Below are positions 25,517 to 33,705 of a DNA stretch of 64,000 nt, one piece after another. Each line of letters begins with the position of its first letter. Position 1 is the stretch's first letter. The stretch is from JAKAAZ01 sp049796755 (GTDB lineage: Bacteria; Acidobacteriota; Terriglobia; Terriglobales; Acidobacteriaceae): the NCBI GenBank assembly GCA_049796755.1, contig JBARFA010000008.1, positions 1-64,000 on the forward strand, in the 5' to 3' direction. The notes beneath the pieces were generated by a model. The model was given only the letters and a program-made list of their open reading frames with translations. It was not told the origin of the DNA and ran no database searches. The position numbers and the translations under genes were made by a program.

Positions 25517-27282
25517 TGCAACCCCAGGCAAATCGCGCGAGCGCCGGTCATTCATTCGAACAGTTTCTATCGCAGCATCTGGAGCGCGACCTGTTGCGCT
25601 TCACGACTGCCGGCAGTGTCGACGATGGAAAGTCCACGTTGATTGGGCGGCTGCTCTACGATTCGAAAGCGATCTATGAAGACCAACTGCAGTCCATCCA
25701 GCAGAGCAAGCTGAATCGCTCGACGGGACCGTTGGACTTCTCGCTGTTGACTGATGGCCTGCGCGCCGAACGGGAACAGGGCATCACGATCGATGTCGCG
25801 TATCGGTACTTTACGACGGCGCGACGCAAATTTATCATCGCCGATACTCCAGGCCACGAACAGTACACGCGCAACATGGCGACGGGAGCGTCGACAGCGG
25901 ATGCGGCGGTGGTGCTGGTCGATGCGCGCAAAGGCGTGTTGCCGCAATCGCGCCGTCATGCAACGATTGCGGCGCTGCTGGGCATTCCGCACATCATTGC
26001 GGCGGTTAACAAAATGGACCTGGTTGACTACTCGGAAGAAGTATTTCGGCGGGTGGAAGCCGATCTGCAGGAGCTGGCGCTGCAGATTTCTCCGTCCGGA
26101 GCGCAGACGATTCATTGCATTCCGATCAGCGCGCTTGAAGGTGAAAACGTCGTGACCCGCAGTGCGAAGATTCCCTGGTACACCGGTCCGAGCCTGCTCG
26201 AATATCTGGAAGAAATTCCGATTGCCGATGCGAACAGCCCGGAAGCGTTTCGTTTTCCGGTGCAATATGTGATTCGACCGGACGACAGCTTCCGCGGTTT
26301 TGCGGGGCAGATTGTTGCAGGTTCCGTTCGTCCAGGTGATCGCGTGGTGGCGCTGCCTTCAAAGCAGAAAACGCGGGTTCGCTCGATCGTCACATTTGAC
26401 GGGCCGTTGTCGCAGGCGGGCACGGGATCTTCCATCACGCTGCAGCTTGAGAATGAACTGGATTTGAGTCGAGGCGATCTGCTGGTTTCAGAAGAGGGCT
26501 TGCCTAACATCTCGCGGAAATTTGCTGCCAACGTTGTTTGGTTGCACGATACGCCGCTCGACTTGCAAAAAAGATGGATCATGCGTCAGTCCACGGATGA
26601 AGTTCGGGTTCAGGCGGTGAAGATTCGCAGCCGCATTGACGTGAACACCATGGAGCGCCCGCTGGCGTCGCAACTTGGACTGAACGACATCGGCATCGTG
26701 GAGTTTGAAGCGACGCGGCATCTGGCGTTCGACCTGTATTCACAGAACCGCAACTCCGGCAGCTTCATTCTGATTGATCCGCTGACCAACGCCACCGTCG
26801 GCGCCGGCATGATCACGGAAAATCTTGAGAAGGCAAAGCAGCGAGCCGGTCATGATGTAGCAGGTGCGGGGAAGGCAGCCGAGACTTCTCCTATTGCTTC
26901 TGTGGCGATTTCGGAGCGAGTCCGTCGCAGCGGGCATCATCCCGGCGCGGTGTGGTTGGGTGATCGGTCGTCGCTGGCGGCGCCGCTGGAACGTGCTTTG
27001 TTTGAAGCGGGCCTGCATGTGGTGGTGATCGACGATGTCCAGAATCCAGGCGAATGGAGTGAGGGTCTGGTGCGCGGCCTCTATTCCGCGGGGATGATTG
27101 TTCTGTACTCGAGCCATCAAGGCGTGGAGAAAAAGAAGGCGCTGCTGACCGCGACGATTCGGTCAGATCGCATTCTGGATGTGAGCGCGCTGAGTAAGGA
27201 TGCGGATGATGCTCGGTTGCTGCAAGAGATCGTCGCATGGGTTGAAGGGCTGCGCATTGCACGTTCGGAGGAGGGCCGATGA
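25516..27282 (+). CDS. cysN: Sulfate adenylyltransferase subunit 1 (CysN) with degenerate APS-kinase-like tail
   Basis: The N-terminal 440 or so residues are the CysN GTPase: G33-S-V-D-D-G-K-S40, D111-T-P-G-H-E-Q and N166-K-M-D169, followed by the EF-Tu-like beta-barrel domains. GTP hydrolysis drives APS formation by CysD. Residues from about 455 to 588 align with the APS kinase CysC (for example AVWLGDRSSLAAPLERALFE, then AGLHVVVIDD). Where the kinase P-loop G-L-S-G-x-G-K-S/T should stand, the sequence is shortened to G482-D-R-S-S486, so ATP binding and kinase activity are unlikely. The overlaps with cysD and with cysH (ATGA) show tight coupling. A normal NodQ-type bifunctional enzyme is therefore not expected. 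Confidence 0.9.
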   Translation: MQPQANRASAGHSFEQFLSQHLERDLLRFTTAGSVDDGKSTLIGRLLYDSKAIYEDQLQSIQQSKLNRSTGPLDFSLLTDGLRAEREQGITIDVAYRYFTTARRKFIIADTPGHEQYTRNMATGASTADAAVVLVDARKGVLPQSRRHATIAALLGIPHIIAAVNKMDLVDYSEEVFRRVEADLQELALQISPSGAQTIHCIPISALEGENVVTRSAKIPWYTGPSLLEYLEEIPIADANSPEAFRFPVQYVIRPDDSFRGFAGQIVAGSVRPGDRVVALPSKQKTRVRSIVTFDGPLSQAGTGSSITLQLENELDLSRGDLLVSEEGLPNISRKFAANVVWLHDTPLDLQKRWIMRQSTDEVRVQAVKIRSRIDVNTMERPLASQLGLNDIGIVEFEATRHLAFDLYSQNRNSGSFILIDPLTNATVGAGMITENLEKAKQRAGHDVAGAGKAAETSPIASVAISERVRRSGHHPGAVWLGDRSSLAAPLERALFEAGLHVVVIDDVQNPGEWSEGLVRGLYSAGMIVLYSSHQGVEKKKALLTATIRSDRILDVSALSKDADDARLLQEIVAWVEGLRIARSEEGR

Positions 27283-28004
27283 ACACTGTTGACATCGATC
27301 GTGACCTGGCGGAAACGCTCGCGCCCGAAGCGCTGGTGGAACAGTTGCTGCAGCAGCAAGGAAAAGCCTGCCTGACGAATAGTTTCCAAATTGAAGACAT
27401 GGCGGTGCTGCACATGCTGCGCCAGGTAGCGCCGAATATTCCCGTACTGTTTCTCGACACTGGCTATCACTTCAAGGAAACCTATGCGTATCGCGATCGG
27501 ATGGCGAAGGAGTGGGGATTGAATTTGATTTCGCTGCAGGCGAAGCAATCGGTTGCGGATCAGGAATCTGCATTCGGCATTCTGAACCAGACCGACCCCA
27601 CGCGGTGCTGCGGCTTGCGCAAGGTTGCACCGCTGATGCAGGGCCTGGAGCCGTATGACATCTGGTTCACTGGGCTGCGGCGCGATCAATCGCCGACGCG
27701 AAAGAATCTTCGCAAGCTGGAATCGCACGAATTGCCGACAGGGAAAACATTGTTAAAGGTAAGCCCGCTGGCGGACTGGGACTTCAAGCGGGTGTGGAGC
27801 TATATTTCGCGTCACCAGATTGAATATCTTCCGCTCTACGATCAGGGCTATTCCAGCATCGGCTGCGAACCATGCACATCGATTCCGGAAGATCCGAATA
27901 ATCCGCGGTCTGGACGGTGGTCGGGCCGGAAGCTGGAGTGCGGCATTCATACATTCACGGAGACCCACGCCTCTCCTCTGACTACATTGCAGGAGGGACA
28001 ATGA
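27279..28004 (+). CDS. cysH: Iron-sulfur adenylylsulfate (APS) reductase
   Basis: CysH reduces activated sulfate to sulfite using thioredoxin. The 241-residue protein has the PP-loop-like NSFQIEDMAVLHM, the conserved LFLDTGYHFKETYAYRDRM and WFTGLRRDQSPTR. All cysteines of the [4Fe-4S] class are present: C110-C111 (TRCCGLRK) and C196-x-x-C199 (GCEPC). The catalytic C221 is in KLECGIH. This set marks enzymes that accept APS rather than PAPS, which agrees with the decayed APS-kinase domain of CysN upstream. Start ATG 27279 overlaps the cysN stop, and the stop overlaps the cysI start. Confidence 0.93.
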   Translation: MNTVDIDRDLAETLAPEALVEQLLQQQGKACLTNSFQIEDMAVLHMLRQVAPNIPVLFLDTGYHFKETYAYRDRMAKEWGLNLISLQAKQSVADQESAFGILNQTDPTRCCGLRKVAPLMQGLEPYDIWFTGLRRDQSPTRKNLRKLESHELPTGKTLLKVSPLADWDFKRVWSYISRHQIEYLPLYDQGYSSIGCEPCTSIPEDPNNPRSGRWSGRKLECGIHTFTETHASPLTTLQEGQ

Positions 28005-29734
28005 CAGATTCGACTACGACGGCTCCGGTGGTGAGCGCTCCGGTGGTGAAGGAAACGGCGGCGCAACGGATGGAGCGCTTGAAGCGCGAAAAAAATCCCT
28101 GGGAATTTTTCAATGAAGTGCGCGAGTTTGCTCGCAAGGGTCGCAGCAGTGTGGTGCCGGAGTGGGCGTCGGCCTACTTTAAATGGTGGGGAATTTATAC
28201 CCAGGGCGATGGTGTCGGGGTCACCGGAGGCAAGGGCGGCGAAGGAAAAGTCACCGACTACTTCATGATGCGAATTGGCGTGCCGAATGGAATTTTGAAT
28301 TCGCGCCAGCTGCGAACCATCGCGGATTTGACGCGGCAACATGCGCGCAATCTGGCGGATATTACAGTTCGGCAAAATATCCAACTGCACTGGCTCACAA
28401 TCGAATCGCTGCCGGAGATTGTCGATGTGCTTGCGGGCGTGGGGTTGTCCCCTAAGGGCGCGTGTGGCGATGTTTCGCGCAATGTGACCGGATGCCCGTT
28501 GGCTGGGATTGCGGCGGATGAGATTGCGGATGCTTCTCCGCTGGCGCTGGAGATTGCGGGCCTGTTGACGGCGAACCCAGAGTTTTACAACCTGCCGCGG
28601 AAGTACAAAGTATCGATTACCGGCTGCCCGTCGTGGTGCAGTTATCCGGAGATCAACGACATTGGCTTGACCGCAGTGCGGCGACGTTTGAATGGGAGAG
28701 ATGAGACCGGCTATTCCATTCGTGTGGGCGGGGGGCTTTCGAACGAGCCGCATCTTGGCGTTCGACTGAATGCATTTTTGCATCCCGATCAAGTTGTACC
28801 GGTGGTTCGCACGGTGACAGAAATATTCCGCGATCAGCAGGTGCTGCGTGAGAGTCGCGATCGCGCGCGGTTGAAATATTTATTTCTCAAGCAGGGATGG
28901 GATGCGGATAAATTTCTGGCCGAGTTGGAAGACAGGCTGGGATATCGTCTGGAGCCGGCGGCAGAAGAAGAATTGCCGAGCGATGTCTTTCGCGATCACG
29001 TGGGTATCCATGCGCAGCAGCAGGATGGATTTAGCTATGTGGGCGCGTCGGTTCTGCGTGGGCGTTTGAGCGGAGACCAGCTTGCGGACGTTGCGGCGCT
29101 GTCGGAAAAATATGGCAGCGGCGATGTGCGGCTGACGGTCATGCAAAATTTGCTGCTGATCAATATTCCGACCGCAAAGACAGGCGAGTTGCGGAAGGAG
29201 TTGGAAGGAACCGGACTTCGGGTGGAAGGCTCGAATTTCTGGCGCGGCGCCATTGCCTGCACGGGTGCTGAATTTTGCAAACTTGCCATCACCGAGACAA
29301 AGGGTTTCACGCGATGGCTGGTGGAGGAGATGGAGCAGCGGGTTCCAGAGTTCGATCAGCAGCTGAAGTTAAATGTGACGGGTTGTCCGAACAGCTGCGG
29401 CCAACACTGGATTGCCGACATCGGCATTGAGGGCAAGAAGATCAAGCACGACGGCAAGATGGTCGATGCCTATTACTTCTGCGTCGGCGGCGCGGTGGGC
29501 GCGCACCAGAGAACCGCTCGTCCAGTCGGATATCGTTGCGCGGCAACGGAAGTTCCCGATGCGATGGAGAGGTTGTTGCGGAAATATCTGGCAAGCCGCG
29601 CGGAAGGCGAGAACCTGCGCAGCTATTTCGCGCGTCATAGCGATGCGGATCTGCGCGATCAACTGGCGGGTGCGGTTGTCGCGCCGGTGGCTCGCGATGT
29701 GTCGCCTGGACCTGTTCCGCACACCGCGGGTTGA
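28001..29734 (+). CDS. cysI: Siroheme- and [4Fe-4S]-dependent sulfite reductase (ferredoxin type)
   Basis: This 577-residue enzyme catalyses the six-electron reduction of sulfite to sulfide. Two nitrite/sulfite reductase half-domains are recognisable, with the proximal signature C420-T-G-A-E-F-C426 and C462-P-N-S-C466 binding the Fe-S cluster and siroheme. Other typical motifs are GKGGEGKVTDYFMMRIGVPNG and DITVRQNIQLHW. The protein is closer to ferredoxin-dependent enzymes than to the NADPH-dependent hemoprotein, and no CysJ flavoprotein gene is adjacent. ATG 28001 is chosen over a longer frame because AGGAGGG lies just upstream and it overlaps the cysH stop. A nitrite reductase role is the alternative, but the context favours sulfite. 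Confidence 0.9.
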   Translation: MTDSTTTAPVVSAPVVKETAAQRMERLKREKNPWEFFNEVREFARKGRSSVVPEWASAYFKWWGIYTQGDGVGVTGGKGGEGKVTDYFMMRIGVPNGILNSRQLRTIADLTRQHARNLADITVRQNIQLHWLTIESLPEIVDVLAGVGLSPKGACGDVSRNVTGCPLAGIAADEIADASPLALEIAGLLTANPEFYNLPRKYKVSITGCPSWCSYPEINDIGLTAVRRRLNGRDETGYSIRVGGGLSNEPHLGVRLNAFLHPDQVVPVVRTVTEIFRDQQVLRESRDRARLKYLFLKQGWDADKFLAELEDRLGYRLEPAAEEELPSDVFRDHVGIHAQQQDGFSYVGASVLRGRLSGDQLADVAALSEKYGSGDVRLTVMQNLLLINIPTAKTGELRKELEGTGLRVEGSNFWRGAIACTGAEFCKLAITETKGFTRWLVEEMEQRVPEFDQQLKLNVTGCPNSCGQHWIADIGIEGKKIKHDGKMVDAYYFCVGGAVGAHQRTARPVGYRCAATEVPDAMERLLRKYLASRAEGENLRSYFARHSDADLRDQLAGAVVAPVARDVSPGPVPHTAG

Positions 29735-29761
29735 AGTTGCACGAGTGATCAAGGATATGCG

Positions 29762-31189
29762 ATGAGTCTTTTTCCAATCTTTCTAAAGCTGGAGCGGCGG
29801 CCGTGCCTGATTGTGGGCGCGGGCAATGTGGCTTTGGAGAAGATCACCAGTCTGCTGCGTGCCGGCGCTCAACTGCGCGTGGTCGCTCCGGTGGCATGTG
29901 ATGCGGTTCGCGAGCTTGCGCAGAATGGGACCATTGCGCTGGAGCTTCGCCGCTTTCAGGAAGCTGATTTGGATGGACAAGCGTTCGTTATTACGGCGAC
30001 GGATTCACGTGATGTCAATCGGCAGGTGTTTCTCGCAGCGCAGCGATGCGGAATCTTATGCAACTCCGTCGACGATCCGGCGAATTGCGATTTCTATTTC
30101 GCCTCGATTGTGGAACGGGGCAAGTTGCAAATTGCGATTTCAACTGCCGGCGAAAGCCCTGCGCTGGCGCAGCGATTACGTCGAGAGATTGATGCGCAGC
30201 TGCCAGATGATACTGGGGATTGGCTCGATCAGCTTGGCGCTCTAAGGCGCGAAATTCTTGCGTCGCATCCGCCGGGGAGCGAGCGCAAGGCGCTGCTGCA
30301 TACGCTTGCTGAGCGGCCGGTGTGCAACTCGGATGCGTGCCCATCGAGACAACTGGCATTTCCTGAGCGCGCACAAAAAAAGAAATCTGCGCGGACGATA
30401 GCGGAGAAGGGAACGATGTATCTGGTCGGCGCGGGGCCGGGGGATCCTGAACTGCTGACGCTGAAGGCAGCGGATTTACTTGCGACGGCGGATGTCGTGC
30501 TGCACGACGATTTGGTTCCGCAGGCAATCCTCGACCGTGTCGGCATCGAAACAAAAATCATCAGCGTGGGAAAACGTTGCGGGACTCGACGTGTTACGCA
30601 ACAGCAGATCCACGAGTTGATGATTGAGAAAGCGCGAAGCGGCGCGAGCGTGGTGCGCTTGAAGAGCGGCGACCCGCTCATCTTTGGGCGTGCCGGCGAA
30701 GAGATTGAAGCGCTGGAACAGGCGCAGGTGCCATGCGAAGTTGTTCCGGGCGTGACCACCATGTTCGCGGCGGCTGCGGCGGCCAAGAAATCCCTGACCG
30801 ATCGGCGCAGCGCATCGAAAGTGATTTTGACCACCGCACATCATGCGACACACAGCGAGGGTCAAGATCGGCCATCATTCTGGCGTGGTCCTCTGCCCAA
30901 CGATGCCACGCTGGGAATTTACATGCCCGGACGGGATCTTCGCGCGCTTGCGTGGGACATGCTGCAGGCTGGGCTGTCGGCGGACTTGCCGATTGTAGTG
31001 ATGAGTCACGTTTCGTTGCCCGATGAAGACAGTCGACGCACGACGCTGGCGGGTCTAGGCGAATTGGAGCCTGGGCCGGCGCCGATGCTGATCCTGGCAG
31101 GCTGGCCGCTTGCAGAACGATCGGATGGTGTTGTTCCACATTTTGTGGCGGCGGAGCTTTTAGAAGAAGCTGTCGCGCAGGAACAATAA
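29762..31189 (+). CDS. cysG: Siroheme synthase (precorrin-2 dehydrogenase/ferrochelatase fused to uroporphyrinogen-III methyltransferase)
   Basis: This 475-residue fusion makes the siroheme cofactor needed by the sulfite reductase upstream. The N-terminal part (about 1-200) is the CysG-B/Met8-like NAD-dependent dehydrogenase and chelatase (LVGAG-type motif CLIVGAGNVALEKITSLLRAG, then CNSVDDPANCDFYF). The C-terminal part (from about 217, YLVGAGPGDPELLTLKAADLL) is the S-adenosylmethionine uroporphyrinogen-III C-methyltransferase with RLKSGDPLIFGRAGEE and VVPGVTTMFAAAAAAK. It closes the sulfate operon, and a hairpin follows before the convergent agaS gene. Confidence 0.93.
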   Translation: MSLFPIFLKLERRPCLIVGAGNVALEKITSLLRAGAQLRVVAPVACDAVRELAQNGTIALELRRFQEADLDGQAFVITATDSRDVNRQVFLAAQRCGILCNSVDDPANCDFYFASIVERGKLQIAISTAGESPALAQRLRREIDAQLPDDTGDWLDQLGALRREILASHPPGSERKALLHTLAERPVCNSDACPSRQLAFPERAQKKKSARTIAEKGTMYLVGAGPGDPELLTLKAADLLATADVVLHDDLVPQAILDRVGIETKIISVGKRCGTRRVTQQQIHELMIEKARSGASVVRLKSGDPLIFGRAGEEIEALEQAQVPCEVVPGVTTMFAAAAAAKKSLTDRRSASKVILTTAHHATHSEGQDRPSFWRGPLPNDATLGIYMPGRDLRALAWDMLQAGLSADLPIVVMSHVSLPDEDSRRTTLAGLGELEPGPAPMLILAGWPLAERSDGVVPHFVAAELLEEAVAQEQ

Positions 31190-31227
31190 CGGCGCCTCGT
31201 GGCAAACCATCGAAGAGTATGCGGATG

Positions 31228-31251
31228 GGCTATCGCTCGGGCGCGATAGCC
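31228..31251. terminator. Hairpin between convergent cysG and agaS genes
   Basis: GGCTATCGC (31228-31236) and GCGATAGCC (31243-31251) form a perfect 9-bp stem with a 6-base loop. No T-run follows on either strand, so it may be a bidirectional stop aided by other factors or a transcript-stabilising hairpin. Confidence 0.45.
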
Positions 31252-31258
31252 GCCAATC

Positions 31259-32473
31259 CTAGTGAATTGGAACGTTCTGGACGACACGGCTGATGGCGCC
31301 GCTGGGACTGGGTGCGTCCGGTTTCAGTTTGCATTGAATCGAGAAAAACAGCCCGAGCAACTGGCCGAACATCACGTCAAGCGGCGGCCGATACGCGTCC
31401 GGAATTGATACGGATAACCCCGGCGTCAGGAGGTGTTCACATTCCTTCTCGACTTCTTTGCTGGGTTGGATGGCAACTGCCACGCGAGTCTGGACCACGC
31501 CTTTTTTCCCAATCTCACGGAGAAGATCGGCTTCATAGCGTTCCCGGCGGCTATCGCTGGAAATGAAGCTGACGAACAAAGTCTCGGCGTTTAAGGCTGC
31601 CAGCGGCCCATGACGTAAGCCAAGCGTGGATTCAGACATGGATTGAATGCGGCCGGCAGTCAACTCCGACACCTTCAGCGCAGACTCCGTTGCGACGGCC
31701 TTTAATGAGCCCGACCCGACAAAGCACACCCTGGAATAGGGCCCTTGGGCCAGGTCTGCCGCGCATTCCGAAGCCACATCGAGAAATCTTTCTCCAGCGG
31801 CAATCAAAGATTGCAGGATTGGTTCGTATTCCTCCAGAGTCCAGATGTGCGCCAGGCATTGTCCGCAGACAACCATGTTGGAAAATGAGCTGGTCATGGC
31901 CAGGCCGCGATCGTTCACAGCGTCGTCGAGCAACAGGCCAAAGACGCGCGGATCATCCCGATGATCGCGAATCATTTTTCCTTGTGCGTTGCACGAAACC
32001 ACAAGGTGGGAAATATTCGGATACTCCTTGAGCGCTTTGTTCAGGACGTTGACACCTTCCGGGCTATCGCCCGAGCGCGAAAAGGAAATCCATAGGTAAT
32101 TGGTGTCGCGGAGGATGAAATCGTCAAAGTTCGTAAGCAGGTCTGTGCTGGGAATTGCGTTCACTTCGCATTGCCATTTCTGGCGGAGCAGCGCAATCAA
32201 GGATTGACCAATATAATCAGACGTGCCTGCACCGATCAAGAAAACGATGGGACGGCGACCGTTGGCTGTGGCAACTGGACCTACCCCTTTGGATTGAAGA
32301 AAAGCGTCGATTTCCGCACGCCGTTGCTGAAAATTCAAGAAGGTAGTGGCCCAGGTAGAAGGTTGTTGTGCAATTTCGCTGGGAGTATGGATGAGTCCGC
32401 GCTTTGCTTTTTCTTCTTTGTCCAGATGGATGAGATTGAGCAAACGGCTCACGGTTCTACGCTCCTTTGGCAT
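31259..32473 (-). CDS. agaS: AgaS-type SIS-domain sugar isomerase/deaminase
   Basis: The 404-residue protein has two SIS sugar-phosphate-binding domains, with FLIGAGTSDYIGQSLIALL and WISFSRSGDSPEGVNVLN in the first and VCFVGSGSLKAVATESALKVSELTAG plus SMSESTLGLRHGPLAAL in the second. This is the AgaS pattern: in enterobacteria AgaS deaminates and isomerises galactosamine-6-phosphate to tagatose-6-phosphate. The glutaminase domain of GlmS is absent. It is divergent from a PfkB kinase gene, and a GH36-like gene lies beyond, which fits galactosamine or N-acetylgalactosamine use. The exact substrate cannot be read from sequence. No clear RBS precedes ATG 32473. Confidence 0.85.
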   Translation of the reverse strand: MPKERRTVSRLLNLIHLDKEEKAKRGLIHTPSEIAQQPSTWATTFLNFQQRRAEIDAFLQSKGVGPVATANGRRPIVFLIGAGTSDYIGQSLIALLRQKWQCEVNAIPSTDLLTNFDDFILRDTNYLWISFSRSGDSPEGVNVLNKALKEYPNISHLVVSCNAQGKMIRDHRDDPRVFGLLLDDAVNDRGLAMTSSFSNMVVCGQCLAHIWTLEEYEPILQSLIAAGERFLDVASECAADLAQGPYSRVCFVGSGSLKAVATESALKVSELTAGRIQSMSESTLGLRHGPLAALNAETLFVSFISSDSRRERYEADLLREIGKKGVVQTRVAVAIQPSKEVEKECEHLLTPGLSVSIPDAYRPPLDVMFGQLLGLFFSIQCKLKPDAPSPSGAISRVVQNVPIH

Positions 32474-32491
32474 GCAGTGCAGTGAAAAGCT

Positions 32492-32520
32492 GATATAAAA
32501 AGGCGAGTCCGAACCTGCAA
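32492..32520 (-). promoter_or_regulatory. Candidate promoter for agaS
   Basis: On the minus strand TTGCAG (32520-32515) and TATATC (32497-32492) are 17 bases apart and 19 bases before the agaS ATG. The divergent side of this gap also has an A/T-rich stretch with TATAGT (32585-32590) before the pfkB-type gene. Confidence 0.35.
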
Positions 32521-32613
32521 ATAAAGGTCAGGCAGCGCAGATCTCAAGCAACCATAAGGTAACAAAACGAAATTTATCATAACGTATAGTGTTCAATTTA
32601 GCAACCGCTTTCT

Positions 32614-33621
32614 ATGAATCCTCCGATACAAAACATGACCAGTGCAGGGAAAAGATTTGACGTCAGCATCGCCGGTGAAATCAACTTTGATTTGATTTTG
32701 TATGGGTTAGCCGAGGCCATCCCGGTCGAGCGAGAGATCCTGGCCACGGATTTTCGCTGCACATTGGGCGGCTCATCGTCTATCGTCGCGCACAATTTAG
32801 CTTCCCTCGGGGCATCTGTCGGCTTCACAACACGACTGGGAAAAGACGAATTCGGTCGAATAGCCCTGGAACGCATGGCGGAAAGCGGGGCGGATCTTTC
32901 TGAAGTCGTCTATGCGGACGATTCGACCAGCACGGGCGTCACCGTGTTGCTGCATCATGGGGCGAAGCGGCGAATTCTTACCTATCCCGGAACGATGAGC
33001 GGCATGTCACGCGCCGACCTAAATTTTGACTACCTGGCATCGGCGCGGCATTTTCATCTCTCCTCGCTTTTTCTGCAAAAGGCGTTGGCGCCCGATTTGC
33101 CAGCGCTGTTTCGAAATCTGAAGCAGGCCGGACTTACGATTTCTCTGGACACGAACGACGATCCGGACAACTTGTGGGATGGCGTTCTGCATGAGCTTTT
33201 GGAGTACGTTGACTTGCTGCTGCCAAATGCCGATGAGGTGTGTCGCATTGCGCGGCGCGACACGGTCGAGGAATCGCTGCTGGTCTTATCGAGTCGTGTG
33301 CCTTGTATTGCGGCGAAGTGCGGCCCGGCGGGTGCGTTGTTGCAGATGGGGGATAAACTCACTCGTATCCCACCGATTCAAGTGACGCCGATCGACACCA
33401 TCGGCGCAGGCGACAGCTTCGATGCGGGCTTTTTATATGGGTACGTGCGCGGCGCAGATCCGGTGGATTGTGCGACGGCGGGGAACATTACTGGCGCACT
33501 GTCGACGCTGCGGCCCGGCGGCACGGAAGCCTTCCGCGATGCTGCCTTCCGCGATAGCTTCCTGCGGCAACACAATTTTCCTTTCGCGAAACGCGAGCAA
33601 AATTGCACGACCGTGCCTTAA
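32614..33621 (+). CDS. PfkB-family sugar kinase
   Basis: This 335-residue ribokinase-like enzyme phosphorylates a sugar or sugar phosphate with ATP. It has the first family signature region near GGSSSIVAHNLASLGASVGFTTRLG. The C-terminal anion-hole and catalytic motif is D261-T-I-G-A-G-D267, with Asp267 the expected base. DTNDDPDNLW and LLPNADEVCRIA mark the middle of the fold. The family covers ribokinase, fructokinase, tagatose-6-phosphate kinase and 2-keto-3-deoxygluconate kinase. Being divergent from agaS, tagatose-6-phosphate or an aminosugar is a reasonable guess only. A strong terminator follows 29 bases after the stop. Confidence 0.88.
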   Translation: MNPPIQNMTSAGKRFDVSIAGEINFDLILYGLAEAIPVEREILATDFRCTLGGSSSIVAHNLASLGASVGFTTRLGKDEFGRIALERMAESGADLSEVVYADDSTSTGVTVLLHHGAKRRILTYPGTMSGMSRADLNFDYLASARHFHLSSLFLQKALAPDLPALFRNLKQAGLTISLDTNDDPDNLWDGVLHELLEYVDLLLPNADEVCRIARRDTVEESLLVLSSRVPCIAAKCGPAGALLQMGDKLTRIPPIQVTPIDTIGAGDSFDAGFLYGYVRGADPVDCATAGNITGALSTLRPGGTEAFRDAAFRDSFLRQHNFPFAKREQNCTTVP

Positions 33622-33650
33622 CTGCGAGCGATCAACAGCAATGTTGAACC

Positions 33651-33693
33651 ACGCAGGCTCACCGAACTCATCTAAGACGAGCCTGCGTTTTTT
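33651..33693 (+). terminator. Intrinsic terminator after the PfkB kinase gene
   Basis: ACGCAGGCTC (33651-33660) pairs perfectly with GAGCCTGCGT (33679-33688) across an 18-base loop, followed by six T residues (33688-33693). The convergent GH36-like gene ends 13 bases further on. Confidence 0.9.
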
Positions 33694-33705
33694 GGGGCGA
33701 TCGCT

